A stretch of DNA of 64,000 bases, taken from Tethya wilhelma (Eukaryota; Porifera; Demospongiae; Tethyida; Tethyidae). Of this stretch, positions 46,096 through 58,220 are shown piece after piece. The stretch is taken from the NCBI GenBank assembly GCA_964030475.1, contig CAXIPT010000004.1, positions 1,092,385 through 1,156,384 on the forward strand, written 5' to 3'. Made by a program: the position numbers and the translations under genes. Below the pieces are notes generated by a model. The model saw only the letters and a program-made list of their open reading frames with translations. It did not search any database and had not been told where the DNA came from. How positions within the stretch are numbered: position 1 is the first letter of the stretch; each line of letters starts with the position of its first letter.

Positions 46096-46502
46096 CTGTC
46101 ACCAAAATGGCAAGCCCAATTGCTTTGTTTTAAAGCTCCTGTTACATTTTACACATCTTCCTCTGCCCATCTTTATAAGCTTTAACGTTTAATCTTGATC
46201 CCGAAGTGATTCAGATTATATAGATCGCATGCGACTCTGATCTGCAGATCTGCAATGCGCAAGGCCCAAGGCGCGGCGCGGCGCGCGGCGCGCTGTTATT
46301 TTGGTGTAACGATCTTTACCAATGTATATTATATTATTGACAAACTACAAAACACAATTATTTACTTTGATGCAATGCTCACACCTATATATACTTTGAA
46401 GTTTCTGTACACTTTTAGTATACATTGTGGTAGTGATTAATTGGCTGGTCTTATCATCACTACTTTTGGATCTTGTTAAAAATGATCTCCAAATATTTCT
46501 CN

Positions 46503-46562
<60 letters not shown>
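46503..46562. repeat. (CT)n microsatellite next to an N
   Basis: A pure CT tract beginning at the N at 46502. It precedes a potential splice acceptor (TCTACAG at 46559-46565). Confidence 0.9.
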
Positions 46563-46563
<1 letters not shown>

Positions 46564-46632
46564 AGAAAGTACGTGGTGTTTGAACAGAGAGCTCGAGTTT
46601 GTAGGTCTTCTGCACTGTTTGTCAGTGTTTGA

Positions 46633-48530
46633 AGGTGTTGATCATAGCAGAGATCACATGATTAACCGTTGAAGTCAGGTGACTAGAGATGTACAGGTGC
46701 AGGCACTCGTACTGTATTGTACTGTACTATGCTGATCAGTTGTTACTTAAAAAAAAAAGTTTTATATAGCTATATAGCTTCAGAAATTCTGTTGACTGAC
46801 CATGACTATTATAGAGTAGTCTTTTTAATATCTATGCAAAATTAAAATAATTATGTTAACTGATTAAAAATTTATAGATCATTAATATTATTTATGAGAA
46901 TAATCATTGAAAAGTTAAATAATCTCAATAAGAGTAAGTAGAGGAGGGTTTAATAGCAGCGAATTATCATAGTTAAACGAAAAGACTTTAAGAAAAACTG
47001 TTATATACAATTGGCCATATACCAATACGTACTGTCGACACAAAGACACCTATAGGAACATTACTGGTAGTGCATGTGCCTGATGAGTATGGTCTTAAAT
47101 TCCAACCCAATTGCTCACTATTGGGTATAATTTTTATTATATGTCTCAAGTTTCCTTTGATGCATGTGTCCCAACAAGTGTGGCAAAAAGAGATCAGAAG
47201 AAAAGACATGACATTGAGAAATCATCGTAGCCAGTGTCCAGAGGTCTCGAGCCATTTCAATGTCTGCTTGAAGAATCATAGTAAGCAGGATCTAAGGAGA
47301 TTATTCTACAATGCAACTCTACTTCAACAAGTCTCTAAGATGTCTAAATACAACCGTCCACTCTGTGACCTCTGCTGTGGCCCTATTAAAGCAATAGGAA
47401 TTGGAGGATTTACTCACTGTTGTCATGATATAATCCACTTTTGTTGGTTTGCTTTATAACGTGAACTGTGTGACTTTCCAGTATTTGTGCATGCATGTAT
47501 TATTTTGTTGACTTTTTGTGGTTTGTGTTTATCATTAATTTTAGTACTTTGAACTTTGTGTCTCACAGTGGTTTCATCACCATTCTTTTGGTTATCATTA
47601 GTGTGCAGGTTTTTGCAAGTTTAGTTTATGCAAGCCCAGCTTGGCATAACTTCAGTTTAATTTATTTTGTGGCATAACCGGACTGTCTACTTGCAATACT
47701 ATTTAAGCTGCTTTGTGTTCCTCATACCTTACTTGTCTTCAAACTTGAACCCAGGCCCGATCGAGAGAATGCTCAAAATATCCTTATCTACATACAGACT
47801 GATTCGCCATATCTTTTTAGAGTGCACGAGCCACCAGGAAATACATGTATGTGTGATTAAACTATGAAATACAAAGCTAAGTGCATGCAGCTAAGTAGTG
47901 TGAGGTGTTTATATATAAAATTAAGACTCTATAGTGTGGTTGTTATGCAAGTATATGTCATTCTGTGGTTGCAACATTGGCTTCTAGTCTGTAAAATTAA
48001 GTGTGAATGACTGCATGTGCCTGACAACCAACCTGCAAAGTGCTGCAGTATGCCAGCCAGCCATTGTGTCAAATATTATAATGAAGTCTGCAGTGCCACT
48101 GTCACAGCTGGGCATGGCATCATAAGATGCATGCATTCGATCTGAAGACTCTGACTGCATGCTATAAGACTTGCATACATGTATACATATATCTCATGAT
48201 CAGAGTGCTACACAGTCATGCATACAAGCTTGCTGTTCCAATACATAACAAAACCGGTACAATAACAATAATAAATTTTATTAAAATTTAATAGCAAGAA
48301 TTAATTTCTAATAAACAGTAGCCTGAATGTACATAATTTGTCAGAAAGTATGTCAAGGGAAATTTACAATTAAAACAACATGCAATAATTATTAAAAAAT
48401 TAATAGCAAAAATTAGTAATAAAAGCAGAAGACAATCATAATTTTTCAGAATCATGTCAAGGGGTAATTTGCAATTATATACAATATTCAGTTAGTGTCA
48501 TTATATAACCAATGCACCATTGCATTATTA
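46633..48530. other. AT-rich region without a convincing gene
   Basis: An open frame at 47070-47459 has a Cys-rich end (PLCDLCCGPIKAIGIGG) but no recognisable domain, no clear promoter and no splice signals; I leave it uncalled. The rest is AT-rich with ATGCATGC-type runs. Confidence 0.4.
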
Positions 48531-48535
48531 TTAGT

Positions 48536-49735
48536 CCGACCTGCATGGAAGAGTCTCGGGCACAGCAAGATACCTATGGATAATAAACGCAAGTCAATAA
48601 TTAATATGCATTCTTCATTGAATCAGATAGGTTTTGACAGAATTTCACTAGAATTTTGAGCAGAATACCGTATAGCGGGAAAGTTTCACAGTGTCAAACT
48701 TTCGCGGAAGTCTCTAGTCAAACATTTTTGCAGTTTAACTTTCGCGGATGAGCTGTGCGCAAGCCCATACGTATAATACATTTCGAAAATTTTTGCGGAT
48801 AAAAACTTTCACGGATGGATCGTGATCTGTGAAAACTGCAAAAGTTAAACCCCGCGAAACTTTCCCGCTATACGGTAGATAATGAAAATAATATTAAGCC
48901 ATTTGTTAGCAAAATATAAGTAATCAAATTTACTCAAAAAGTGAAATATATAGGCAGGATATACACTTCCACACTCATGGTATAAGACTGCATGACTGCA
49001 TCAGTAAACTTTGAACAAATTTTCTCCACTCACTAAAAATATTTAATCAGATAATTTTTGTTACATACAATAATTAAGAGGCTCCATTAATATAACTAAG
49101 TCTAATTAATTGAGTAAAATAGGCAAACAAAAGGCTTAGAGTTCAAAATTGAGCAAAAAAGAAAAGCAAGATAGGTAGGGATATGCTTACAGATGCATGA
49201 TATTGTAAACCAGATTGTAAATATGTTCCGGGTATAGTTTTTGTAGTACAACAAGTAGTAAAAATTTCAAAAAATATATATATTCTTAATAATTCTTAGA
49301 ATCTAATCACTCTGTTTTTGGATATGGAAAAGATTGCATTGACATAAATTGGACTGAGAATTTTCCACAGATCTTATTGAGAATGACAGATAGTGTTAAA
49401 AGTGTATTATACATGGTAATGTCATGAACTCACAACAGGGAGTGGTGTCAATGGTGTAGTAGGTGCCACTGGCACTGGTTCAACCTGCAATAGACATGAA
49501 TAGAATATAATCATCATAATTACATAATTGTGAATTTTAGTACTCCAAAACGAGGAGAAAGAAGGCATTAAAACAGTATTTAATAAACTACATACTGATA
49601 GAGTAATAAGGAATAGATTATAACTTATAGATTATAAACAGTCTTACCATTATATGTCAGCTTTACTCCAGCTTTCCTTAGCCGAGTTCGTAGGCGTTCA
49701 ACTGTCCACTTGGTTCTTGGTCGCTTTTTTAGCGG
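48536..49735 (-). pseudogene. Exon fragments of a small SAP-like gene
   Basis: Minus-strand pieces with splice signals: 49648-49735 encodes RPRTKWTVERLRTRLRKAGV then KLTYNG and a donor. This resembles the start of a SAP DNA-binding motif, but the upstream ATG is one base out of frame across an A6 run. 49433-49485 encodes VEPVPVAPTTPLTPLPV between AG and GTGAGT. 48536-48573 (YLAVPETLPCRSD, stop) could be a last exon. The phases of the first two do not join directly. Confidence 0.3.
48668..48875. mobile_element. MITE with CCGTATAGCGGGAAAGTTTC ends and TA target site
   Basis: A 208-bp element with inverted ends CCGTATAGCGGGAAAGTTTC, bordered by TA. The interior has repeated GTTTAACTTTCGCGGATGAG-type sequence. 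Partial relatives lie at 6897-7040 and 27175-27312. Confidence 0.85.
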
Positions 49736-50235
49736 GCATCATGCACGTCACTTGATCTGAGACACGGAAGCTTTAGCTTTCAGTAGGATCTAGGAGTTGT
49801 GCTTATGTCACGTGATGACATAAGCACAACTCATTTATGCAACTCAACTCATAATCTCAATTATAGATCTGCAGATAAAGTCAGAGTCTAGATTCTTAAT
49901 AATTCTTAGAATCTGTAACACTCTGTTTTCAGCTATACAATGATTGCATTCACATAATTTAAAATCGAACTGAGAATTTTCCATAGATCTTATTGAGAAT
50001 GACAGATTGTGTTAAAGTGTATTATACATGGTAATGTCATGAACTCACAACAGGGGGCAGTGTCAAGATTGCACCACTGGCACTGGTTCAACCTGCAATA
50101 GAACATGGATAGAATATAATCATCATAATTACATAATTGCGAATTTTAGTACTCCAAAATGAGGAGAAAGAAGGCATGAAAACATAATTTTAATAAACTT
50201 TACATACTGATAGAGTAATAAGGAATAGATTAAAG
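49285..50235. repeat. Local tandem duplication of about 600 bp
   Basis: The interval from CTTAATAATTCTTAGAATCT at about 49287 to AAGGAATAGATTA at about 49620 recurs at about 49888-50235 with substitutions. It includes the exon-like VEPVPVAP segment, which is disrupted in the second copy. Confidence 0.8.
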
Positions 50236-50989
50236 CAACTATAATATATACAAGCAGTATATATACTGACTATCATCTTCCAAGTCAGTTAAAATTAGTG
50301 TATACACTGACAAAGTTAAAATGAGCACATCGTATAAAACGCCAACTGAGAAACTGCATCTCAGCATTGTCATAATTAATGCTGGACAAATGAGGACCAA
50401 ATTAGGGAGAATATTATACATAACCATTAACCAATAGAGAACAGAGCACAGAGCATTCAGTAAACATATGCACTGTTAAACTGGGGAGTAAACTGTTGGT
50501 ACTGGGGTGTAAATCCACTTTGGACTTACACCCCTATGGGTGTAATTTTTGTGTTGATTGGTTAAAATTAAAATCAGCACAGTTCAAGCATGGATATTTA
50601 TAGGCCTATGCGGCTCTATAAATATCCATGGTTCAAGGTTTGGAATGGTGTAAGACGTAACTATTTTGTGTGCCAACTAAGCTGGGACATCAGTGAAGAT
50701 AGCAAGTCATGTGAAAGTTTTGGTAAACAAGAAAGATATTTTTTCATTACGAAAGTACCAGAAGTTTACTGGGCGCTTTGTAACACCAAGTAGACTAAGT
50801 TTTTCTCGGTTTTTCTATAGTTTCTTTGATCGATGTAGCTATAGCTTTATTTTTGAGTTCAAACTTTGTATTCGAGTTCTGAAGTACTATAGTGATATTC
50901 ATTTGCACCACAACTACAACTACTGAATGTCACGCAGTGATACTAGCATGTCTTGTAAAACTTACTGATGCTCCAAGCTCGACTTTGAC

Positions 50990-51400
50990 TGCACCTTTCT
51001 CTCTCACCTCCTCTTGGAGTGGTTTCTCCTAATAATGATGATGGCATTGAAACGTTGACCACAGGACACTTCTTCCCTGAACGTCCTCTCACAGCCATCT
51101 CTGACCATCCTGAATCCTACTGGTAGCTGTCAACCCTGTGCAGATGGTACCTGTGTGAAGCTCTTAATTTCGAGACACTTCTGGGATCAATGGAGGAAGC
51201 ATTATGTTACAGAAGCACACCAAGTGGAAGCATCTAACCCGAAACTTTATCATCGTTGGTGATGTTGTAGTGCTAATTTAAAAGGAAGACAATGTTGTAC
51301 CGACACAATGGCCAATCGCCAGAATCATAATCAAGCCTGGAGCTGATGGTGTTGTCCGTCAACGGTTGTCCGACTCAAGATGGTACAACTTACATTGAAT
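50990..51400 (+). mobile_element. BEL/Pao LTR-retrotransposon integrase relic
   Basis: Frames with stops give GHFFPERPLTAISDHPES near 51060 and KEDNVVPTQWPIARIIIKPG near 51285. This pair is characteristic of the C-terminal end of BEL/Pao polyproteins. Frameshifts and stops make it a dead fragment; no LTRs were found nearby. Confidence 0.6.
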
Positions 51401-51710
51401 AGACCAGTCACAAAGTTAATTGCTCTCTTAAAATATTATGAGTAACACCCCATGCAACTAACTCTATGGAATTCCAAATAGGACAAATGTTGTCAAATGT
51501 GCATTATGTCCCAGTTTAGTTGTTTTCTAAGTTATATTCTTTATGTTAATACTGTAGTCTTGGCCAGCGGTATGTTCATTATTTGAACTGGTATAGATCA
51601 GAGCACTCAATGTGCAACTGTTTAATTTTTTTGCAACGTTTAATTTGAGATGGGAAAATTTAGTAAGTGAAGTACATGTGGAGTCAGATGAGGTGCGACA
51701 CAAGTGCGCC

Positions 51711-51799
51711 TTTGCTGAGCTGGCAATCGGGTGCACGTGATCAACTCTCATTGTGAAGTATTGCGGTCACATGATCGGAATGTAATTAACAGACTTGCC
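51711..51799. mobile_element. Partial copy of the TTGCTGAGCTGGCAA element
   Basis: Nearly identical to 28928-29012 (GTGCACGTGATCAACTCTCA ... TAATTAACAGACTTGCC). A related TTTGCTGACCTGG end appears again at 51870. Confidence 0.65.
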
Positions 51800-53264
51800 T
51801 AATAATTGGAAAGGGTCTGGGCACCAGACTACTCCACATGAGAGAAGCTAGGTGCGGACACAAGTGCGCCTTTGCTGACCTGGTAGGCGGGACAGGAAGG
51901 GGGAGGAGAAAAAAGGAAAGGAACGAGTCTTGCAAAAGCTGGAATGCAATTACAGATTCACAGAAGCCATGCGCTACAACCACAATGAAACCACTAAATA
52001 AACAGCCTCTTTGCACATGGAGCATACCTGCACTGATAATTGAAGCAATGATCAGTAGAGTTTGGGAAAGAAAAATAGGTGTTCTTTCAGGAACAAGATA
52101 AAAGAAAAATAGGCCGGCAGGAAAACTTGAAGCATTTATCTCGGCCTAACTATGAAAGCATATAGAAGGGCCATTATGTAACAACCGACTGTTTCAATAA
52201 TTTTCACACAATTATACTTACTTTATTAAAGTGTTACAGTTCTACTGCCCATCTGGAGCCTATACTGTATGCCTGTGTAGCACTTTGGGCAGTGATTACC
52301 CTGACATATAAATGCAATATCATGTCAATTTGACACAGATTAGGCCTTAGGGTATAGTCTCACATAGCCATGCAGCATGAATGTTATAGCTATAATAAAG
52401 CAATTATAGGGTTGAAAAAAGTGCATGAATGAACAAGTACTATAATAATAGTAAAAATTTCATAAAAATAAGCATTTTTATGCCCATGTCTTGCAATCTA
52501 ACCTATAATTAAGGGTTTGAGGCCTAGGATTACTATAACTAGCAAGGTTACCTGCATGCATATTATAATACTTTACGGTGGTGTTTGGTTGAGCTTTATA
52601 TCAACTGGAGCAAGCATGCAACCGTTATTACATTATCTCAGTGACAGTCCCAGAAATATGTGAGTGGATCAAGCTTAGCTATAGGTGCATCATTGGATTT
52701 GATTGTACACTACTAAGTACTAACATAATCTCAATTATAGTCTGCAGATAAATTCCGAATCTGGATTCTTAATAATTCTTAGAATCTAACTTCAGGTATA
52801 ACAATTATGCTTTTTGGTCCAGATAAGAGCTTAGCAGCAAGAGTAGTTGCCTGTTGGCTTGCTGCAGTGGCAGCGCAGCATGCAAGCGTACTTGTCTCTT
52901 ATACNCAATCATGATATATCATTGAATGCTGGTCTCGGTGACACACACAAACATGTATAATATTATATAGCTCTAGGTCGACGTCTATAGCTCATGCATT
53001 CATATATACTGCATTGTGCATGCTGAAAATTATATCATCGTTAATTTTGTTCCATAATAGTATTATAATAAAAAAGTTATAATCATAAACTGGTAATATT
53101 ATAATGGCGGCAATACCGCTTCATACCTGACACCCATGGCCATGCATGTCCCACTTAGTCTAGTAATGTACATGTATGCATAATGTATTACAAGGAGGAT
53201 GGCTCGCTTCGCTTGCCATCCTCCTTGCCTGTGTGTGCTTGCAATTGATCATAAATATTGATAG

Positions 53265-53910
53265 ATAATGTGCATCAAACAATGAGCAATGTACAATGTG
53301 CAACAGACAACGTGCATCAAACAAATTGAAACAATGAGCAATGTACAATGTGCAACAGACCACTGTTGTTTTAGTTAACCCTCAAAACTTTTAGTTAGTT
53401 ATTGATTAGTTACTAATTAAAACTTCAAGAAAAATTTTAGTTAGTTTTAGTTTAGTTAACTAAAAGTAAAAATGGCCTAACTAAAAGGGTTTTAGTTTTA
53501 GTTAACTAACTAAAACTAGGTATTTTGGGCATTTTTTGATTTAGTTTAGTTGCTATTTTGGCCAACACTTTATGATTTAGTTTTAGTTAGTTAAAAAAAG
53601 GCTATTTTTGCTAAAACTAAAAGGGTTTTAGTTTTAGTTATAGTTAACTAAAACAACACTGCAACAGACAACGTGCATCAAACAATGAGCAATGTACAAT
53701 GTGCAACAGACAACGTGCATCAAACAATGAGCAATGTACAATGTGCAACAGACAACGTGCATCAAACAAATTGAAACAATGAGCAATGTACAATGTGCAA
53801 CAGACAACGCGTGCATCAAACAATGAGCAATGTACAATGTGCAACAGACAACGTGCATCAAACAATGAGCAATGTACAATGTGCAACAGACAACGTGCAT
53901 CAGACCTCAT
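53265..53910. repeat. 42-bp minisatellite (inverted relative to 33318-34360)
   Basis: Copies of GCAACAGACAACGTGCATCA plus AACAATGAGCAATGTACAATGT. It is interrupted by a hAT-like MITE at 53361-53661. Two more copies lie at 54500-54560 after the LINE tail. Confidence 0.9.
53361..53661. mobile_element. hAT-like MITE, copy 2, inserted in a minisatellite unit
   Basis: A 301-bp element, related and inverted relative to 1660-1944. The ends CACTGTTGTTTTAGTTAAC and CAGTGTTGTTTTAGTTAAC (inverted) are flanked by the 8-bp repeat CAACAGAC (53353-53360, 53662-53669), which is part of the 42-bp unit. Confidence 0.85.
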
Positions 53911-54480
53911 CTGGAATACGGAGCTATAGTTTGGGACCCTCATCAAGCTGGACTAATTAACTGTCTCAAAAGATGGCGCTAAGAATGTGTTCAAAAAACC
54001 GGGAGTACAACATTTTGACACCTGGAGCCTGCCTACACTCTCTGACAGAAGGAAGCAGCTGAAACTTTTCACCCTGTTTCAGGTTCTAAATGGTCACCTA
54101 TGCTTCCCTAATGCCCCTCTAGAGAGACGTTCGACATTGCACCTAAGAAATTCAAGCCCTCATCTTCTCGTTCAACCCCAGGTGCACTCGAATGCTCATA
54201 GATTCTCCTTCTTTCCTGATGTTATTTCATTGTGGAGCCAACTCCCTAGTACTATGTACGATTGTGAGACCCTCCCTTCTTTCAAACACTGCATTCGTTC
54301 CCTGCACTACTAACTAGAATTTTCTTACTATAATAATAGTTTTTGTCCTAATTTCACAGTTTTGAACCGTTTAAGTTTGTTGTTTTAACTGGGTACATAG
54401 TTTTGTTAGCAAGTGTATTGCTATTCAAAGGCCCATGTGTCCTAGCTTTTTTGCTAAATTATTATAAATAAAAAATAAAA
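53905..54480 (+). mobile_element. LINE reverse-transcriptase 3' terminal fragment with A-rich tail
   Basis: It starts with HLEYGAIVWDPHQAGLI-type sequence near 53912 and continues WSLPTLSDRRKQLKLFTLFQ, RFSFFPDVISLWSQLPSTMY and CIRSLHY stop. It ends in AAATAAAAAATAAAAAAAC, then resumes the 42-bp array. It is the inverted twin of 33440-34015. Confidence 0.8.
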
Positions 54481-54804
54481 AAACAAAAAAAAAAAACAAT
54501 GAGCAATGTACAATGTGCAACAGAAAACGTGCATCAAACAATGAGCAATGTACAATGGAAAAAGGATCATTGTGCAAGGCCCTATTGAGCCACCGTAGTT
54601 TCTATAAAACTCCCGCACTAGCTATAGCTGACAAGAACAGCAGTTGACAGTTGTATGCAATAATTATTGTATACACCAGCTCTTTGTGACAGAAAATAAG
54701 AAAGCATTTCTATACATTGTCAAGTTATATATAGTTTCAGGAATTTTCAGCTTGTGTCAAGTTAAGATTTTTTTTTAAAAAAAAAGAGAGATCTTAAGCT
54801 GATT

Positions 54805-57370
54805 ATGGCTAGACAGTTTTTCCAGCAAACCACAGTGCTTGGACGAGTCACTGAGCTCCATGCAGAAGAGCTTTGCTTTAAACTCAAAGCTCGCAGTGGT
54901 GACGAATTCTACTCGTACACCAACACTGAAACTTGGTTTCGCATTCTCCCTCACCTTCAAGCGAGCTACGATCGTTACGGCACTCCGAAAGATTTTGATG
55001 ACAGTCCCAAAGGCAAGTTGGAAAAGTACTTGGCTCTGGATGCACTCGTAATGGTTGAAGGAATCTACCATCGCGATCACATGAAAAGAAGGATTGAAGT
55101 GAGGACACTCTACCTGCTCTACAGCCAAGATGGCAAGCTCATTTCAGACCAAATGGGTCCGTACATGTTTGAAGAGGATCGGTGGTGGCTGGATCTCATC
55201 AGTGCTAAAGGAAATCGCTGGTTTGAGACGTTTTTCGCTGATGGGACGATCGATTTCACTCGCTATCGCACAGAGCTCAACATCCTCTATCAACCGAAGA
55301 GCGAAATGCAAGAAGTTGCCACTCTATCGCGACTTCTTTACGGATTTGCTGTCACCTATCAGCTAACCGGTCGGATGAAATATCTCGATGCTTTGAATGC
55401 TGGTGTCCAATACCAACGCGATACCTTCAAAGTTGTCCTACCTGATGGAAAGTCAGTGTTTTGGGCATCCTACTACGATGGTACGAAGCTCTCTCTCCCT
55501 TCCAACAATGGTGACGATGCTGGTACTATTCCACTCTACGAGCAAATCTACTCACTAGCCGGTCTGACGATGCACTATCGAATCACGGGTGACGAAAACT
55601 CACTGCACGATATCCTCTCAACTGTCGAGACTTTCAACAAGTATTTCCTCGATAAGTCGACTCACGGAAACTACTATTCCCATCTTGATCCGGACACGCT
55701 ATCGCCGGTCGGTGCTGAACTTGGGAAAAATCAGGCACGAAAGAATTGGAACTCCGTCGGTGATCATGTTCCTGCTTATCTCATCAATCTCATTTGTGCT
55801 CTCACGGGAAAACCAGAGTACGATTCAGAGAGGAAACGTCTTCGAAAGATGTTGATCTTTATCGTGGAAGACATTATCAATCATTTTCCACCTACCGACA
55901 GCAGTGAGTTGGTTTTTGAACGATTTTTTTCACGACTGGACGCCTGATTTGAAATACAGCTGGCAACAAGATCGAGGGATTGTCGGACACAATCTCAAGA
56001 TCGCCTGGAATCTGAATTGAGTTGCGTTCTTCCTGGAAGACACCAAGAAGACCGATCTGAGAGAGAAATGCCTTGCACTTGCTCGCAAGCTGGCCATTGC
56101 AATGGACGACATCGGAGGGATAGATAAATTTCGCGGAGGTTGTGTTGATGCTCTTGAGAGGAATCCCACCAATGGCTTTGATCTGATGTTCACCTGGATG
56201 AGCACAAAGGATTTCTGGCAACAGGAGCAAGGGATTCTCGCCTATCTCATCCAAATGGGCACCTGCATGGGAGATAGGATCGAGCACGAGAAATTCCGAG
56301 AGCTTGCAGCAGCAATGTCAGCTTTCTACTGTGCCTTTTTTCTCGATCTGGACCGAGGTGGTGTGCACTTTCGTGTGACTGACATCGGGGTTCCCGTTCT
56401 GACTGGAATGTATGGTGACAAAGGAGGTCATGCGAAGTCTGGCTACCACATTTTCGAGCTGTGCTATCTCGCTCATATCTACACGCTCATGTATAACAAT
56501 CCCGGTCCCTTCACACTCTATTTTGCTCCCACAATTCCTGCCGATGGATCTCTGCACATTTCTGTATCGCCTGATTTCCTTCCAGCAAATTCTATCGACT
56601 TGGATAACTCTTTTGCTGAAGTTATCGCGAAAGGTATTCAAAAACCTCTGGTTGTGAAGCTGAACAAAAAGTTTGGAGTGAAAGTTGATCTTCCCGCTAA
56701 TCTTGGAGGTGCAACAGCTACCGTTAAAGTCACCTTTCAGCCACTGATCAAAGTGGCTCCATTACCTCCATCTTTGCCTGTGAGCTCGAATGGAAAACTT
56801 GCAGTCGTGCTTGAGTCTCACTTTGACGAAAATGAAACCGTTCTTATTGAAAAGAAATGCAAAGAACGTGGAGTTGAATACGAATATGTTTCAACTCTCT
56901 GGGGGCAAAAATATCTCGAATTCCAGGGCAACGAGTGTCACGATCCAATTCGTGTCTACAAGGATATCGAAGCAATATCGAACATTGACGAATATGATTG
57001 CTACTTTTTCGTCGGCTCTTATTGCATGGACCGACTCTACTACCAATCCTCTCCTATTAAAGACACACCTAATGCCAGCCCTGTTGTCAACCTCATTCGT
57101 ACGCTAGCCAAAGCCAAGAAGCTTTGTGCCACTATCTGTCACTCGCTTTGGGCATTTATGTGTGCACCTGAAGTTCTTTGTGGAAAGAAAGTGACGTGTG
57201 CTCATAATCTTGTCGATCATGTAAAGAATGCTGGTGGTGTCGTGCAGTTCAACTGCCCCGATGGTGAAGGTACCGTGCCAATGTGTGAGGATGAGTGGCT
57301 GCTGTCTTGTGAGAGCCCAAAGGAGCTGGAGAAATATTTGGAGATGATTTTTGACAAGATTCAAAAATAA
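54805..57370 (+). pseudogene. AGE-family epimerase fused to a DJ-1/PfpI domain, two lesions
   Basis: The ATG at 54805 opens a 380-codon frame that ends prematurely at 55947 because a T-run near 55925 is one base long or short. The other frame has one TGA at 56018-56020 (AWNLN, stop, VAFFLED) and is then open to TAA 57368-57370. The N-terminal two thirds match the AGE/RnBP alpha/alpha-barrel (amino-sugar epimerases), including GIVGHNLKIAWNL. The last 190 or so residues look like DJ-1/PfpI: a Rossmann-like start NGKLAVVLESHFDENE and a nucleophile elbow CATICHSLWAFMCAPEVLCG with Cys-His. It is intronless. A bacterial origin is inferred. It is otherwise so well kept that assembly error or recent loss are both possible. 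Confidence 0.75.
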
Positions 57371-58220
57371 CAAATGATATTTTTTATGCATGCAGATATG
57401 AAATAATTTCATGCACAATTTATGGATTATAATACAGTCTAATAGCTATAGCACACTACAACTTTTAAATAGAACTTTTCAATAGTATCTAGAACAATAA
57501 TGTATAAGGAACAATTTCCATACTAAAATTTAATTATCTGTATTTTGACAGGTTTTATAATTTCGGTCACGTGTGTTAAACATTGGCAAATCCCACATAC
57601 TTATTAGGGTGCAGGCAGCAAATGAGAGAAATTTTCACAAGCCTCAGGTCGACTGACTCGACTCCAACAACTCTTATGAGTGTAACCTTCCATGCACAAG
57701 CTCATTTCTGTCTAGATCAACTTTTTACAAGCCAAGATCCAAATCAACTTGGAAAATTAGTGGTAAATTAATCCAAAAGGAAAAAAAGAACTACACCAAA
57801 AACAACAACACCAAAATAACAATGAATAGCCATTTTCCCTTTTTAGAATGTTTACCTAGAAAATTCGAACTTGAGTCACGCATCTTTGGAAGGACGTTGG
57901 TTTTGGCTGATGAAAAAACATGTTTTCCCATAGGAAATAATATTATGTTAGTGTGTATCACATTTAAACTTCTCTTCCTATTTGTTTAATAGTCCCTTTC
58001 TATAATTATAGTTAAATTTAACCAAATATGGTCAAAATAATGGTACCATGATGCTGCAACATTGTTTTTGGATACCACAGAGTCATCCTACCATAACTGT
58101 AACAATAGCATTATTAATAAACAAAAATTATTTACTTTAGGGTGACTATAAATTCAGTACAACATCAGTTAACCTCGGAACAGCTAGCCTCGTTGTTATA
58201 ATCATATCTATAGAACCAGA
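57371..58220. other. Intergenic region
   Basis: AT-rich. I see no exons, repeats with clear ends or RNA genes. A weak TAGCCTCGTT sequence at 58185 may be a lone end of the TAG[C/T]CTCG hairpin family. Confidence 0.4.

Noticed and set aside
47070..47459. 129-aa frame with Cys-rich end
   Set aside because: No domain, splice signal or homologue within the window; composition is like its non-coding surroundings.
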